Origin: Cristatella mucedo
Taxonomy: Eukaryota > Bryozoa > Phylactolaemata > Cristatellidae
Direction of reading: 5' to 3'
NCBI GenBank assembly: GCA_009760855.2
Contig: WPIO01000285.1
Location: 102,501-126,820 of the forward strand
Length of the DNA stretch: 24,320 bases
Each line of letters begins with the position of its first letter. Within the stretch, counting starts at the first letter, position 1. Below are positions 9,635-20,085 of the stretch, in pieces. The translations under genes and the position numbers were made by a program. The notes beneath the pieces were generated by a model, which did no database searches, was not told the origin of the DNA, and was given only the letters and a program-made list of their open reading frames with translations.

Positions 9635-9793
9635 CTAGCTGATTCAAAAGCCTCTTTTGTATAGCGCCAGAAGAGCTTTTACGGCTATTACCACCGCTTG
9701 CAGCAGAGATAAAGGACCACAGGATTCGAACCCACAACCTCGGGGCTGAGGTCGTGAAAAGCAACCTCCTTACCTAATGAGCCATCACAGCCA
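9635..9793 (-). mobile_element. tRNA-derived SINE (type A), near complete
   Basis: The minus strand begins GGCTGTGATGGCTCATTAGG (A-box region) and continues with GCTTTTCACGACCT and the B box GGGTTCGAATCC. The body follows with GCTGCAAGCGG, CTCTTCTGGCGCTATACAAA and a 3' part AATCAGCTAGTATTATT. It is one of five copies in this window. Confidence 0.82.
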
Positions 9794-10203
9794 ACATCAG
9801 TAGTTAACCTGCCACACGGTGTTACTTGACAACCCTGCTACATCCTCCCTCCCCCTGTGCCCACCCGGTAGTTGCCTAGATCTGTGTAACGATGATCTGT
9901 GTAACGTCTTTAGATTGCACTGGGCATACCGAGGGGTATATGGGTGTTGCAATCCCCCCCTGTTTGGAGTAGCCCGAGCAGGTGCCCGTCCGGACCTCAG
10001 CTTGAGCCCGAGTATGGTTATACCATAGGTAAAAAAAATACCATGTGTCAATGCCGCCCAACGATACCGGCTGGAGCCTCTGACAATCACTGACACTCGT
10101 CGATGCCCGGGACTCCATACATGGAAAGATGGATGCAACGATGCACCGGACCCGATGCACGAGATGAACACATGATGAATACATCGATACACGGGAGCCG
10201 ATG

Positions 10204-10205
<2 letters not shown>
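9794..10205. other. Unassigned stretch
   Basis: Contains a short duplication (ATCTGTGTAACG at 9880-9905) and two CGATGCACGAGA motifs just before the GA array. No gene or named element recognised. Confidence 0.45.

Positions 10206-10285
<80 letters not shown>
10206..10285. repeat. Nearly perfect (GA)n array
   Basis: About 39 uninterrupted GA dinucleotides. Open frames through it are Arg/Glu or Ser/Leu artefacts. Confidence 0.97.
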
Positions 10286-10288
<3 letters not shown>

Positions 10289-10312
10289 TACCATGCATTC
10301 CAGCTGCTATCA

Positions 10313-10641
10313 GTTTGTCAAGTCCTATCTGCGCTGGAGACTCCCGAGTATTTATGCGACCAACAAAGACCATACAGGTACCTCAGGGCTCTGTGATTGG
10401 TCCACTATTTTTTTTTTACAATGTATATTTGCTCTCTTGCCGATGTGATTGCAGGCGTAACCTACACTCTCATTTCTATGCAGATGACATTCAGTTGCAC
10501 CTTTGTTTTTCTACGCGTGTTCCCCAGCACGACGAATTCTCTCTCAACTCCCTTGCTGCATGTAAAGATGACATCTGCACATGGATGACAGCCAACTTCC
10601 TTAAACTAAATGATGATAAAACAAACTTACTAGTTACAAAC
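10313..10641 (+). mobile_element. L2/CR1-like LINE, RT palm part (split by SINE)
   Basis: Plus-strand translation shows LQGSVIGPLFF (RT motif around the palm), then SHFYADDIQLHLCF with the catalytic YADD box intact at 10477-10488, then [19 protein letters not shown]. The order is standard for L2/CR1-clade reverse transcriptases. The 5' part is missing, and the frame shifts before the QGSV motif. The element resumes at 11006 after the SINE insertion. It is a dead copy. Confidence 0.88.
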
Positions 10642-10897
10642 ACTAGCTGATTTAACAGAAACTTTTTGAATAGTGGTTGAAGGGCCTTAATGGCTATCCC
10701 TACTAAATGATGATAAAACAAACTTACTAGTTACAAACACTAGCTGATTTAACAGAAACTTTTTGAATAGTGGTTGAAGGGCCTTAATGGCTATCCCTAC
10801 TAAATGATGATAAAACAAACTTACTAGTTACAAACACTAGCTGATTTAACAGAAACTTTTTGAATAGTGGTTGAAGGGCCTTAATGGCTATCCCTAC
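10607..10897. repeat. Three identical 97-bp tandem units across a LINE-SINE junction
   Basis: Units are 10607-10703, 10704-10800 and 10801-10897, with no difference seen between them. Each unit has about 37 bp of LINE (TAAATGATGATAAAACAAAC and on) joined to about 60 bp of the SINE 3' end (TAGCTGATTTAACAGAAAC and on). The amplification therefore came after the SINE inserted. Identity over 291 bp implies a recent event or an assembly artefact. Confidence 0.93.
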
Positions 10898-11005
10898 GGC
10901 TTGCAGTGGCAATAAGGAATCTCCCACCTCAGGATTTGAACCCACGACCTCGGGAACAAGGTCGTGAAGAGCAACTGCCTTACCCATTGTGCCATCACGG
11001 CTCAC
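10642..11005 (-). mobile_element. tRNA-derived SINE (type A) inserted in a LINE
   Basis: On the minus strand the head is GAGCCGTGATGGCACAATGG and the B box GGGTTCAAATCC, followed by TGCCACTGCAAGCC and a 3' end ATCAGCTAGTG. Its 3' part lies in the triplicated units, so the feature is longer than a single SINE. The host LINE resumes at 11006. Flanks ACTAGTT (left) and ACCAGTT (right) are a likely 7-bp target duplication with one mismatch. Confidence 0.85.
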
Positions 11006-11745
11006 CAGTTTATGGGCAAACCAAGAGTTATTCAGAAATTTGAAAACCTAACGCTCAAGATCGGCTCTGCCAGCATATCTCCTGTTGAATCTGCACACAA
11101 TCTAGGTTCCCCGTTTCAAAGTGGCCTTTCATTAGCCGGTCACATCAGCTCCACAATCAAGTTTGCCTACTTTCAGCTACATAACATTGCTAAAATACCG
11201 GTTTGCTTAGACACGGACACTATATTTAAATTGGTCCATGCATTTTTTACGTCTCGTCTCGACCTCTGTAACTCACTGCTTGCTGGTCTACCGGCATGTG
11301 CAATCAGGCTGTGCTAACAGTTGGTGCAAAACACTGCAGCCTAGCTTATCTGTCGGGAGCATTGCAGCTGCCACGTCACACCACTTCTCGCTGACCTGCA
11401 CTGGCTCCCAGTCAAGCAAAGCACTGACCATAAGGTTTGTCGCTCACTTTTAGGTCCCTCTATTCTTTGGCTCCGGCTTCCTACCTATGAGATCCAATCC
11501 TCCACCAGGCTAAGCATCGTGCCACCCGCTTTTCTAAGTCAAATCGCTTAACCAAACCTCGTACTAACCTCAAACCTCCTTCGGAGATCATGCCTCCAGT
11601 TCGATGCTCCCAGAGCTTGGAAATGACTCTTGGCTGGTGTCACGACATCCCCTGAATTGACGACATTTAAAAAGGAAGCTAGAAACTCATCTCTGTAGTA
11701 CTACAGCATTTAGCTGGTCCCCTGTGATTCGTCCTTTGTGTGCTT
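11006..11745 (+). mobile_element. L2/CR1-like LINE, RT thumb to 3' end
   Basis: Continues the element at 10313-10641. Translation shows FMGKPRVIQKFENLTLKIGS, LGSPFQSGLSLAGHISSTIK, AYFQLHNIAKIP and LVHAFFTSRLDLCNSLLAGL. These are hallmark blocks of the RT thumb region in L2/CR1/Rex elements. Later parts (LHWLPV-like, SLAPAS-like, then the FKKE-like end at 11660) are frameshifted. The sequence TACAGCATTTAGCTGG with GTGATTCGTC recurs at 19095-19180 on the opposite strand. Confidence 0.9.
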
Positions 11746-11835
11746 ATGGATGCTGAAGCTGTGCTTGCTGCCACTAACCAACCATAAATGCATGCTGATC
11801 GTATGCATGTCACCTCTAACCATGTGTTTCTTACG

Positions 11836-12245
11836 AGCTGACCCGTGAGGCCAAGGCGACGCCTTGGCTCCTTCATACCTAGCTGAACTGCTGCACCGTC
11901 AGTTTCAGCCTCCACTTACCCTCAGGTCCTGTATGAACAAAAAATAAGTTGTTCCATGCCTCCACTTAAAAACCGTTGGCGACTGAAGCTTTCACTCGGC
12001 AGGTTCTAGGCAGTGGAACTCACTTCTACTATTCCTATGCTACGATAACTACTGCCGACTATGTCAGCTCCTTTCCAGCAGTCCCGTGCTGCTACAACCA
12101 TGCTACTCACTACCTCAGCTGCTCTCTATGACTTAGCAATGCTTCTAACTTTCTCTTTCTTTGTTGTGATGAAGTCCGTTGGCTACCGAATGCACACCGA
12201 AAGTTTATTAGGCTGTGAGTGCACTATACAAAACTCTCCTTTCTC
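11836..12245 (+). mobile_element. L2/CR1-like LINE 3' fragment, diverged
   Basis: Similar along its length to 1430-1886: GCCTTGGCTCCTTCATACCT, AGCTGAACTG, TCAGGTCCTGTATG, TTGGCTACCGAATGC and CACTATACAAAACTCTCC. Several stops and indels break the C-terminal RT frame. It lies directly behind another LINE 3' end in the same orientation. Confidence 0.85.
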
Positions 12246-12812
12246 CTTTACGAGTCCTAATATAGGCCCAGCCGGACGGGGCGATGCCTCGGAATGCCAC
12301 TTAAGGTTCTCCAAACGACCATAAAATCTTCTTTTTACAGTCAAGTGAGCTGCATGCACAATACCATTGCACGCTCCGTACATACTACTAGAGCATAATC
12401 TCTCCCACTTTGAGGCTCATTGAGCTGACAATCGGAAATTAAAAAATAATGCATTGTAGGTCACTGATATTTTTACTGCGCATCGGTAGGTATTCGAGAT
12501 GAAGACAGTATGCTGATGCCGTGATGACCTGGAAATTATCACTCTTGCTACGACGGTGGGTCCATGATGAAAAGTGTTTAGTGTCCACCGATTGCATGCC
12601 CGTTGAGATGTAAATTATTCATGTCGGGAAGACGCTGCCTCCCCAACTTCTTTCTATTTCATTGCTCGTCGCACCGACAGTCTATCTTTTTCTTGCTTGT
12701 CGCACGTACTTGTCAAACTCATCGTACACTCATTCTTTTCTACATGCGCAGCTCCCTGAAAGAGAGCCCCCCTTCCACACTCCTGTCCAGCGTTCACGTG
12801 CTCACTCGGTAC
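12246..12812. other. Unassigned stretch
   Basis: AT-richer mixed DNA with no recognisable gene, RNA or repeat. Confidence 0.5.
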
Positions 12813-12813
12813 T

Positions 12814-12844
<31 letters not shown>

Positions 12845-12848
12845 GGGG

Positions 12849-12881
<33 letters not shown>

Positions 12882-12894
12882 GGAGAGAGAGAGA

Positions 12895-12964
<70 letters not shown>

Positions 12965-12996
12965 GGGGGGAGAGAGAGAGAGAAAGAGGAAGTGAG
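12813..12996. repeat. GA-rich tract with GGGG interruptions
   Basis: About 180 bases of purine on the plus strand, with AAAG and GGGGGG interruptions and a pure (GA)n core near 12900-12952. Confidence 0.96.
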
Positions 12997-13360
12997 AGTA
13001 ACGAAGAAGTAAAAAATAAGCCTCGGCGACTACATATGCTTTCGGCCTCTGCTGCTTGCAGAGGGAAATCAGTGAATTGCCCACTGCATGACTCGTGCGA
13101 ACCCTGTCACGTGACATGGTCGTTAAGTTTGAGTACCTGCTCATCCCCCAGGCTCAGACCACTCGGATTGCCAAGGACATGCCGTTTCACCGGCTCCGAG
13201 TTCTGCATCGACCCAGTCCTAAGCACCACCACTATGCAATACATGACGTGAGCTCAACCCTGTGAGCCACATTGCTGTGCTTTGACAGTCCAACCTCTAG
13301 ACCAGGCCATCTGCCCATCGCGACCAGCCCGAAAGAGGTGTTCCCTTCAGCACGATGAAG
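12997..13360. other. Unassigned stretch
   Basis: Mixed DNA with no recognisable gene or repeat. Confidence 0.45.
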
Positions 13361-13532
13361 AAAAGTGCATGTAATTTATCTGCATTGCACCCTGAGAGAA
13401 CTCGATCTCTATTCAGGCGCTTTACATGTGCCACGGGGCTCGAGCGAACGACCTCGGTCATCGAATGCACTCACCTTGACCTCGATTTTGAGGCGAGCCC
13501 CTTAGCCACTGGGCAGCCAAACCTGTTCGGCA
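13361..13532 (-). mobile_element. tRNA-derived SINE (type B)
   Basis: On the minus strand the head is GGCTGCCCAGTGGCTAAGGG (A-box-like, close to a tRNA D-arm), with GCTCGCCTCAAAATCGAGG and a B-box-like GCTCGAGCC. The body is ATGTAAAGCGCCTGAATAGA, GAGTTCTCTCAGGG and a degraded TGCAGATAAATTACATG tail. It is the reverse-strand partner of 136-275. Confidence 0.7.
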
Positions 13533-13739
13533 TCGAGGCTCTCCAAGTTGCTTGCAGCCTCGAGGCTCGTTGTCTTGCCAACAGTGTGGCCGTCGGCACC
13601 TACCAACCCCTCCCCTTACATGAAGGCACATCAGTAATCCGATAGGCCTCCGATGTGCTCACTGCTCAAGCCTCTCTGTCAATTCGATGAGTGAGGCATC
13701 TTCCGCATATTTTTACCAGGCGAGCCGACCGAAAGCTGC

Positions 13740-16480
13740 CAAAGGCGCTGAGGACGATTTTCTAACTCAGCCGCAGCCCAAACTAAATGCACGGTCTCCA
13801 AAGGATTGGAAGTTTGTACGAGGTATTGGTAGACTGTTGGATTCCGAAAAGCGGATGGTACGATGCTTGGCCTGGTGTGGGAGCAGATCCGAGAGACAGG
13901 CTGGAGCCAAAGAATGAAGTGACCTCAAAGTGATTGGCAAGACTTTGAAGTCAATGGGCTGCTTGACTGGGAGCCAGTGCAGGTCGGCGAGAAGTGGTGT
14001 GATGTGGCAACTGCAATGCTCACGACAGGCAAGCCTAGCTGCAGAGTTTTACACCAGCTGTAAGCGTCTGAGTGCACAGGCCGGTAGATCAGCAAGCAGC
14101 GAGTTGCAAAAGTAAAGACGGGATGTCACAAATGCATGGACCAATTTGGATGTGGTATCCCTGTCTAAACAAGCCCAAATTTTAGCAATGTTATGTAGCT
14201 GGAAGTAGGCAGACTTGACTGTGGAGTTGACGTGGTCGTCTAACGAAAGGTCACTTTGGAACATGAAACCTAGATTGTGTGCAGATTCAACAGCAGATAT
14301 GCTGGCAGAGCCGATTTTGAGTGTTAGCGTTTCCAATTTCTGAATCACACTTGGTTTGCCCATAGTTAGTTGGTTTTATCATCATTCAATTTAGGAAAGT
14401 TTGCATGTGCTGATGTCGTGAATGCATGCAGAAATGGAATTGAGATAATTCGACGTGCTCAAAGTAAAGGTACAACTGAGTGTCATACTCATAAAAGTGA
14501 AAGCCTAGATTGTGCTTGGCAATCACATCAGCAAGAGAAAGAGTATAAGCCCGGAAAAGAACCGGACCAAGCACGGAACCCTGAGGTACCCCTTATTTCA
14601 GAGGTACCTCGGATGATCTTTTTCAATTCTCGTCACTACTCTGGAGTCTCCCACTGAGATAGGACCTGAACCATTGCAGAGCAGTGCCAGTAATGCCCAG
14701 GCGAGATGAGAGGCGCTCTAGGAGAACTTTGTGATCGATACAATCAAAAGCTGCCGAAAGATCGAGCAAAACAAGCAGAGATACTCTATCCAAGTCTGCA
14801 CTCCGTAGTACGTCGTTATACACCCGAAGCAATGCTGACTCTGTAGAGTGATTATCTCTAAAAACCAGAATAGAACTTACTAGCAAGGTTTGAAGTTTCA
14901 ATATATGAGTTCAGCCGGTCTGCCATGAATCGTTTCCAGTGTCTTTCATAGGAATGGTAGGAGGGAGACTGGACGGTAGTTGCACCAGTTCTCTTGGTCT
15001 AGGGTTGCTTTCTTGAGTAGTGACCTGACTACAGCCTTTTTTGAAAGCCCCTGGGACATGACCTGAGGCTACTGGCATATCTATATAGGATGCTAGTTAT
15101 GCATGGCAGCAGCAGATCAATACGTCGTAGAAGGAGGACAATGGGAAAGGGTCCAGAGGACTAGATGTCTTCCTTGATTTGGATGTGAACTTTAGGACGA
15201 GGTCACTGGTGACCTGTATGAATGTAGACATTGAGGCACTGCATGGAATTATGGGACAGGATTCCAGGAGGATGCCGCCATCTTAGGGATGGACTCCCTG
15301 ATTTTTTCTATTTTGTTGACAAAGAAGCTAGAGAAGCGATCAGCTAGATCATCACAGATTTGGTGGGGAGCCAATCTGGGAGCGGTTGAGATTGTTGATC
15401 ATCGACTTCAGCATTTTTGGATTGTGCATCTGTGATTCAACAATGCTTTTATGGAAGCTAGACGTGGCCTTTGCTAGGATCGATTGGTACAATCTACAGC
15501 AGTCCTCGTATGCCTGTCGACAGAAAGTCAGTCCTGATCTTGTGTATACTTTTTCAAGCTTGCACTTAGAAGACCTAGCTAGCTTAATGTCTGTGGTAAA
15601 CCATAGACCATCTGTGAGAGGGCGTACAGTGAGCTTAGTCGGAGGTGCAAACTCGTCGAGCATGTCAGCATGTGTCGTGCTGTAGCTATCTACCAATGAT
15701 GACAGGTTGGAAGGGGGATTGAGCAGCAGAAGCGAAGCAGATATTCTCGAACGGACAGAACCAATGTCAAGGGTCTCGAGGTTTCGTGATTCACATGTGA
15801 TTTTAGATAAGAAGGAGGAGGGCACACACTGCATATTGAATGAGATCTACACGTGGTCAGATAACCAGGATTTGGTAATAATTGGTGATGACAAAGTGCA
15901 GTTGTATGAGAAAATTTGGTCGAGTGTGTGACCCTTGATGTAAGTAAGGCCGTGCACATGAGCCACAAGAGACAATGAGTCAGTCAAGGCAGGAAATTCA
16001 GTGCTGAAGGCGTCAGATAAGTTATCAAAGTGAACGTTAAAATCACCCATAACGAGGGAGGATTGATTTCTTGCACGAAGAATCGAAATGAGATGGGCGA
16101 AATCTGAGATAAAGGAGGATTTGGTGGGCGATAGACTACTGCCACCATCGGTAGCTTGTTTTCGAGTGAAATCAAGACAATATATTCGTAAGGCTGCTTC
16201 AAGGGTACTGTAAACGGTTTGACGTCGAATTTTAAACGTATGATAATAGCAACTCCGCCTCCAGTTTTGATTGATCCAGGGGTGTGAAAGAAGAAGAAAC
16301 CGGCTGGTTTAGCATCTTCAATTGTCAGGCAGCAACCGATTGTAGCCAGTTTCAGTTAAGGCGAGCAGGTCGAGACCTTTTCCAGAAATAAGGTCGGTTA
16401 TTACTAGGGGTATATTGCACATTGAGCGAGGATTGAAAAGACAAGCGTCAAGTTCGGGCCGCCGGAGTTATAGCAGGTCC
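13740..16480 (-). mobile_element. Decayed L2/CR1-like LINE with endonuclease and RT domains
   Basis: Minus strand, reading down from 16480. The AP-endonuclease part shows CNIPLVITDLISGKG with LLALTETG, VVYRPPNPP near 16130 and GDFNVHF at 16047, then HVHGLTYIKGHTLDQIF. A linker (15834-15352) follows, then the RT: HSTESALLRVYND, LDLSAAFDCIDHKVLLERL near 14763, QWFRSYLSGR, LGPVLF and [11 protein letters not shown] near 14493. The thumb region at 14363-14049 has VIQKLETLTLKIGS and LVHAFVTSRL. The YADD catalytic box reads YEYD, so an active-site Asp is lost. Frames switch several times and stops interrupt. It is a 5'-truncated, inactive element of about 2.7 kb; zinc-knuckle ORF1 is not visible. 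Confidence 0.93.
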
Positions 16481-16544
16481 GAGGACCACTAAGTTAAGAG
16501 AGATTCACAGCGACGCTTGACGGCGAACGTGCTGAGCGGTTCGA

Positions 16545-16584
16545 GACAATACTAGGAATAGCTAGACAATACTAGGAATAGCTA
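16545..16584. repeat. 20-bp tandem duplication
   Basis: GACAATACTAGGAATAGCTA occurs twice in a row (16545-16564, 16565-16584), followed by a decayed partial unit. It marks the edge between the LINE and the CpG island. Confidence 0.85.
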
Positions 16585-16944
16585 GAAAATGCTAGAAACA
16601 GCAAACGAGCGGGTACTCAGCTCGCAGCTCCCGCCAAACGAGCGGCGTCTTAGCTCGCGGCCCGGTAGCCCCGCCGCTGCCGCAGCCCTGCCCCGCCGCG
16701 GCGTCTGCGGGGCGCTTTTCTTTGGTTAATGCCTAACGCGTTATTTACGGATCTTAGCGATAGCAACAGCGTCTAAGAATGCATTTGAACTGCTATAACG
16801 AAGCGACAGTAGGTACGCATGATCGTATCTAACATGCAGGTTACTCGCCGCCGGCGTATCCAACGCCGCCGCCGGCGCGGGAAACCCGGCAGTCCTAAGC
16901 GATGCGCGTTTACATGTCCGTAGGCACGAAATTTCTCACGCGCT

Positions 16945-17001
16945 GCCACCGTAGCCCTGCTCCGCGGCGGCCACCGTAGCCCTGCTCCGCGGCGGCCACC
17001 G
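16945..17001. repeat. 25-bp tandem repeat
   Basis: GCCACCGTAGCCCTGCTCCG plus five bases occurs at 16945-16969 and 16970-16994, with a partial third copy. Within the CpG island. Confidence 0.85.
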
Positions 17002-17534
17002 GGCGCTTTCGCGCCTCCGGAATCGGCAGAGAGAGAGAGAGCGAGAGAGTGAGTGCGAGAGCACCAAACCGTGCCTATCGCCCGCATAGCGCCAGCCGCC
17101 GCGCCGCCGCTCCGCCGCCGCTGCCCCTCCAAGCGGAGTGGCACCAGCGGGTCAGGTGCGCGTAGTTAGGCCAGCGGCTCGCTCGTCTGCTCGCCCGCCG
17201 GCGGTCGATCGGTCGGCGCTCGCCGTCGCCGCCGACGACCGACGACCGACGCCTTTTTGCGAAACGCTGGCGACCGGTACCCACGACGCGGCCCGCGACT
17301 ACGCCGCCTCTCGTAAGCGAGTGCCTCCGTACGCACGTTCGTGCGCTCCCCCCCCCCACGCCACAGTTCGTTCTGCCCGACGAAGGGGGCTCCGGACAGG
17401 GCGAGCGCGAGAGCGAGGCTGCATCGACGCGCCGACAGAGAGAAAAACGCTCCGCCGGGCAGCGTCGGCGAGTAGCTCCGCGCCGCGAGCCGCGGCGAAG
17501 CCGAATAATCTAAGCTGCGAGGGAATGCGCTCAC

Positions 17535-17573
17535 CGGCTGGACGAACGCGTCGATCAGCGGCTCGGCCTTCAT
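17535..17573 (-). CDS. Candidate first coding exon in the CpG island
   Basis: On the minus strand an ATG at 17573-17571 (AGCATGA context, A at -3) opens 13 codons: MKAEPLIDAFVQP. All codons after the ATG end in G or C. The frame stops being coding-like at CAGCCG|GTGAGC, a good splice donor, and the exon would end in phase 0. Upstream, the same frame stays open to 17825 (97 residues in all, with Ala, Ser and Gly runs and GNAKWTPS just before the Met), so the true start could be earlier. The product is not recognised. Support is limited to donor, composition and position in an island. Confidence 0.3.
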
Positions 17574-17618
17574 GCTCGGCGTCCACTTGGCATTTCCCAC
17601 AAGACGGCTGCCGCCGCC

Positions 17619-17643
17619 GCTGCTGCTGCTGCTGCTGCTGCTG
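17619..17643. repeat. Short (CTG)8 run
   Basis: About eight uninterrupted GCT/CTG units. They read as poly-Leu on the plus strand and poly-Ser or poly-Ala on the minus strand. The signal-peptide-like plus-strand frame starting at 17572 is produced by this run. Confidence 0.9.
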
Positions 17644-17906
17644 CGCGCAGAGCCGCCGTCCGTCGCCGCCCGCAGAGCTCGCCGCCCGCAGAGCTCGCCG
17701 CCTCTGAGCGCCTCGTTCGCTCGCTCCTCACGTTCGGGGCAGCCGCGTAAGGCGAGCTGGCCCGCGGCGGCGGTCGCCGCAGTGGCAGCCGCGGCTGCAG
17801 ACGACTCGGCACCCAGCTCGCGCACCGGCCGCGGCGCCCTCAGTCCGCCCAGCCCGCAGTCCGACCCGACGCCTCTGCGACCATTGGATAGGGCCGCCGC
17901 CGCCCA

Positions 17907-17935
17907 GCTCGCTCGCTCGCTCGCTCGCTCGCTCG
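17907..17935. repeat. (GCTC)7 tetranucleotide array
   Basis: About seven GCTC units inside the CpG island. Confidence 0.9.
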
Positions 17936-18611
17936 GCTCGGACCCGCCCAGATCCTGATTGCTCTGCGGGAGCCGGCTGTGTTTTGCGCATTTTTCTTGG
18001 GCGTCGTCCTTCTGGCGAAGCTGTTGACCACCAGACGGCGGCGGCGAGCGCCGCAGGGCCCAGCGCAGCGGATAAGCTCGCGAGAGACGCTGTCTCCGGC
18101 TGCCGGGGGAGAGGCCCGGGACGCGGCGGCTACCGAGCGCCGCCGGCGTACGTAGCGCGCCTGAGAACGCCGGCAGCTGCCATCCGCCTCATCCACTCTC
18201 TCTCCCCCCCGCCCGCCGCCGCCGCCGCCGTCGGCAGATATTTATCCTTCGCCTGAGGAAGAACGGCGCACCCCTTCCCCTCGACCTGCGCGCTCGCGCC
18301 GACCGGCTATTAATTAAACGCTGCAGCGGAAATGGTGACGTGTCGCGGCCAAGTGACTGCGCCTCGCTTTCGCTCGGTCCGTGCACGCCGCGGGAGCGGC
18401 GGCCGGTGCTGACCTATCGCCACCGCCGCAGCCGCCGCCGCGAGCGCAGGCCAAGGCATGGAGAGGGATCTCGCTGTCAGCGACTCGCCTAGCGCGCTGC
18501 TGCGCCGGCCGCCGCGCGGCGGCGACGACGGACGCATTCCTCCACGACACCGTTCGCCGGCACCAGATGGCCGTGGGTGGCGACGCCTCCCGAACGAGGG
18601 CGACGGGCGAG

Positions 18612-18827
18612 CGTATCATATTGTATTATATTTATATTATATTATATTATCGTATTATATTGTATTATATTTATATTATATTATCGTATTATATTGTATT
18701 ATATTGCATTATATTTATATTATATTATGTTATCGTATTATATTGTATTATATTTATATAATATTATATTATCGTATTATATTTATATTATATTATATTA
18801 TCTTATTATATTGTATTATATTTGTTG
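18612..18827. repeat. AT-rich minisatellite, five to six units
   Basis: About 215 bases, almost only A and T, built from units of roughly 29-48 bp. Most start TATTATATTGTATTATATTT and end ATTATCG, so nearly every G or C marks a unit border or the TTGTA core. It begins immediately after CpG-island DNA (GGGCGAGCG) and ends before GTTGTGGCGGCGC. It yields stop-free Tyr/Ile frames that are not proteins. Confidence 0.93.
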
Positions 18828-18890
18828 TGGCGGCGCTTCTGCGGCCTCGCATTCGCTTTGCCGTCTAACAGTAGAGATACCAGCGGTGGC

Positions 18891-19066
18891 AAAAAAAATG
18901 CTAGCTGATATAACAGCCTCTTTTTGTATAGCGACAGAAGAGCCTTCGCGGCTAGCACCCCCGCTTGCAGTGGCGAAACAGAATCGCCCACCGCAGGATT
19001 CGAACCCACGACCTCGGGTCGAGGTCGTGAAAAGCAACCGCCTTACCTAGTGTACCATCATGGCTC
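18891..19066 (-). mobile_element. tRNA-derived SINE (type A), best copy
   Basis: On the minus strand: head GAGCCATGATGGTACACTAG, then GCGGTTGCTTTTCACGACC, B box GGGTTCGAATCC, GCCACTGCAAGCGGG, GGCTCTTCTGTCGCTATAC, AAAAAGAGGCTG, TATCAGCTAGCA and a terminal run of eight T. The A-box and B-box spacing fits an internal RNA polymerase III promoter. Confidence 0.88.
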
Positions 19067-19094
19067 ACCCAGCAAGCAGCAGGTACGAGCAAGT

Positions 19095-20008
19095 AAGCAG
19101 GTACACACACACTAGTGACGAATCACAAAGGCATACCAAATGCTGTAATACAAAGGTGCGTTTTAAGCTTCCTTTTAAATGTCGTCACGTCAGGGGACGT
19201 TGTGACTTGCGTCGGTTGTGAGTTCCAGACTTAAAGAGCATAAGAACTAAAAGCACGGTCTCCAGTGGTTTTGGGGTTCGTACGAGGTACGAGACAAAAC
19301 AATTCGATCACAGCAGAGGTTGTGCGATTCTTCGCCTGGTCGGAGAGTAGTTCTGATAGGTAGGCTGGAGCCAGAATGAAGGGACCTAGAAGTAAGTGAC
19401 AGAGCCTTGAAGTTGATGCACTGCTTGCCTGGGAGTCAGTGCATATCGGTGAGAAGCGGTGAGATGTGGCAACTGCGACGTTCGCGACAGGTGAGCCTAG
19501 CTGCAGAGTTTTGCATCAACTCTAAGCACAGCCTGATTGTACACGCCAGTTGACCAGCAAGCAGTGAGTTACAAAAGTCGAGACGAGACGTAAAAAAATG
19601 CATGGACCAATTTAAATGTAGTGTCCGTGTCTAAGCGAACCCGTATTTTAGCAATGTTATGTAGCTGAAAGTAGGTAAACTTGACTGTGGAGCTTACGTC
19701 ACTTTGGAACATGACACCTAGATTTCGCGAAGATTCAACACGAGATATGCGTTTTTTATGCAGATCATGAGCATTAACCTTTCCAATTTCTGAATCCCAC
19801 TTGGTTTTCCCATAACTAGTAAGTTGATTTTATCAATTCAATTTAAGAAAGTTTGCTGCCATCTATGTGCAGATGTCATCAATACATGCAGTAAGGGAGT
19901 TGAGAGAATTCGACGTGCTTGAGGGCTGGGAGGGATCAAAGCAAAGGTACAACCGGGTGTCATCTGCATAAAAGTGAAAGCCTAGGTTGTGCTCCGCGAT
20001 ACTTGCAT
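19095..20008 (-). mobile_element. L2/CR1-like LINE fragment, RT thumb to 3' end
   Basis: Closely parallels 13740-14560 in the same orientation. On the minus strand the right end carries the RT region after the palm (CTAGGCTTTCACTTTTATGC, the DNA behind FHFYAD). The left part reads VPRTNPKTTGDRAFSSY and VTTSPDVTTFKRKL, the C-terminal end of the ORF, then the 3' UTR TGCCTTTGTGATTCGTC. Frames are broken. Confidence 0.88.
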
Positions 20009-20085
20009 CATAAATAATAATAATAATAATACATTTGTTATAGCGCCCTCAGAGCCCAATCTCTTTCTAGGCATACGATACACCA
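20009..20085 (-). mobile_element. LINE/SINE 3' tail with ATT repeat
   Basis: On the minus strand: GCCTAGAAAGAGATTGGGC, GAGGGCGCTATAACAAATG and then an (ATT)n tail ending in TTATTTAT. It is the tail type of 1148-1255, placed directly against the next LINE fragment. Confidence 0.6.

Larger units (their letters stand above)
16590..18600. promoter_or_regulatory. CpG island, about 2 kb
   Basis: Very rich in G, C and CpG, with NotI-like GCGGCCGC-type words, GCCGCC runs, and several open frames in both directions caused by scarcity of stops. In animal genomes such islands usually mark promoters. A possible first coding exon lies on the minus strand at 17535-17573. Two small tandem repeats sit inside (16945-16994 and 17907-17935), and an AT-only minisatellite closes the right edge. 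Confidence 0.7.

Noticed and set aside
17572-17958. Plus-strand frame starting like a signal peptide (Met, then Leu run)
   Set aside because: The Leu run is a CTG repeat, and the rest is Arg/Ser/Pro from island composition. No splice or start evidence.
18381-19050. Tyr/Ile-rich frames
   Set aside because: Produced by the AT minisatellite, which lacks stops in the plus-strand frames.
18995-19066. A true tRNA gene
   Set aside because: The A and B boxes are tRNA-like, but the acceptor stem is not paired and the same unit recurs with a long non-tRNA body. It is a SINE.
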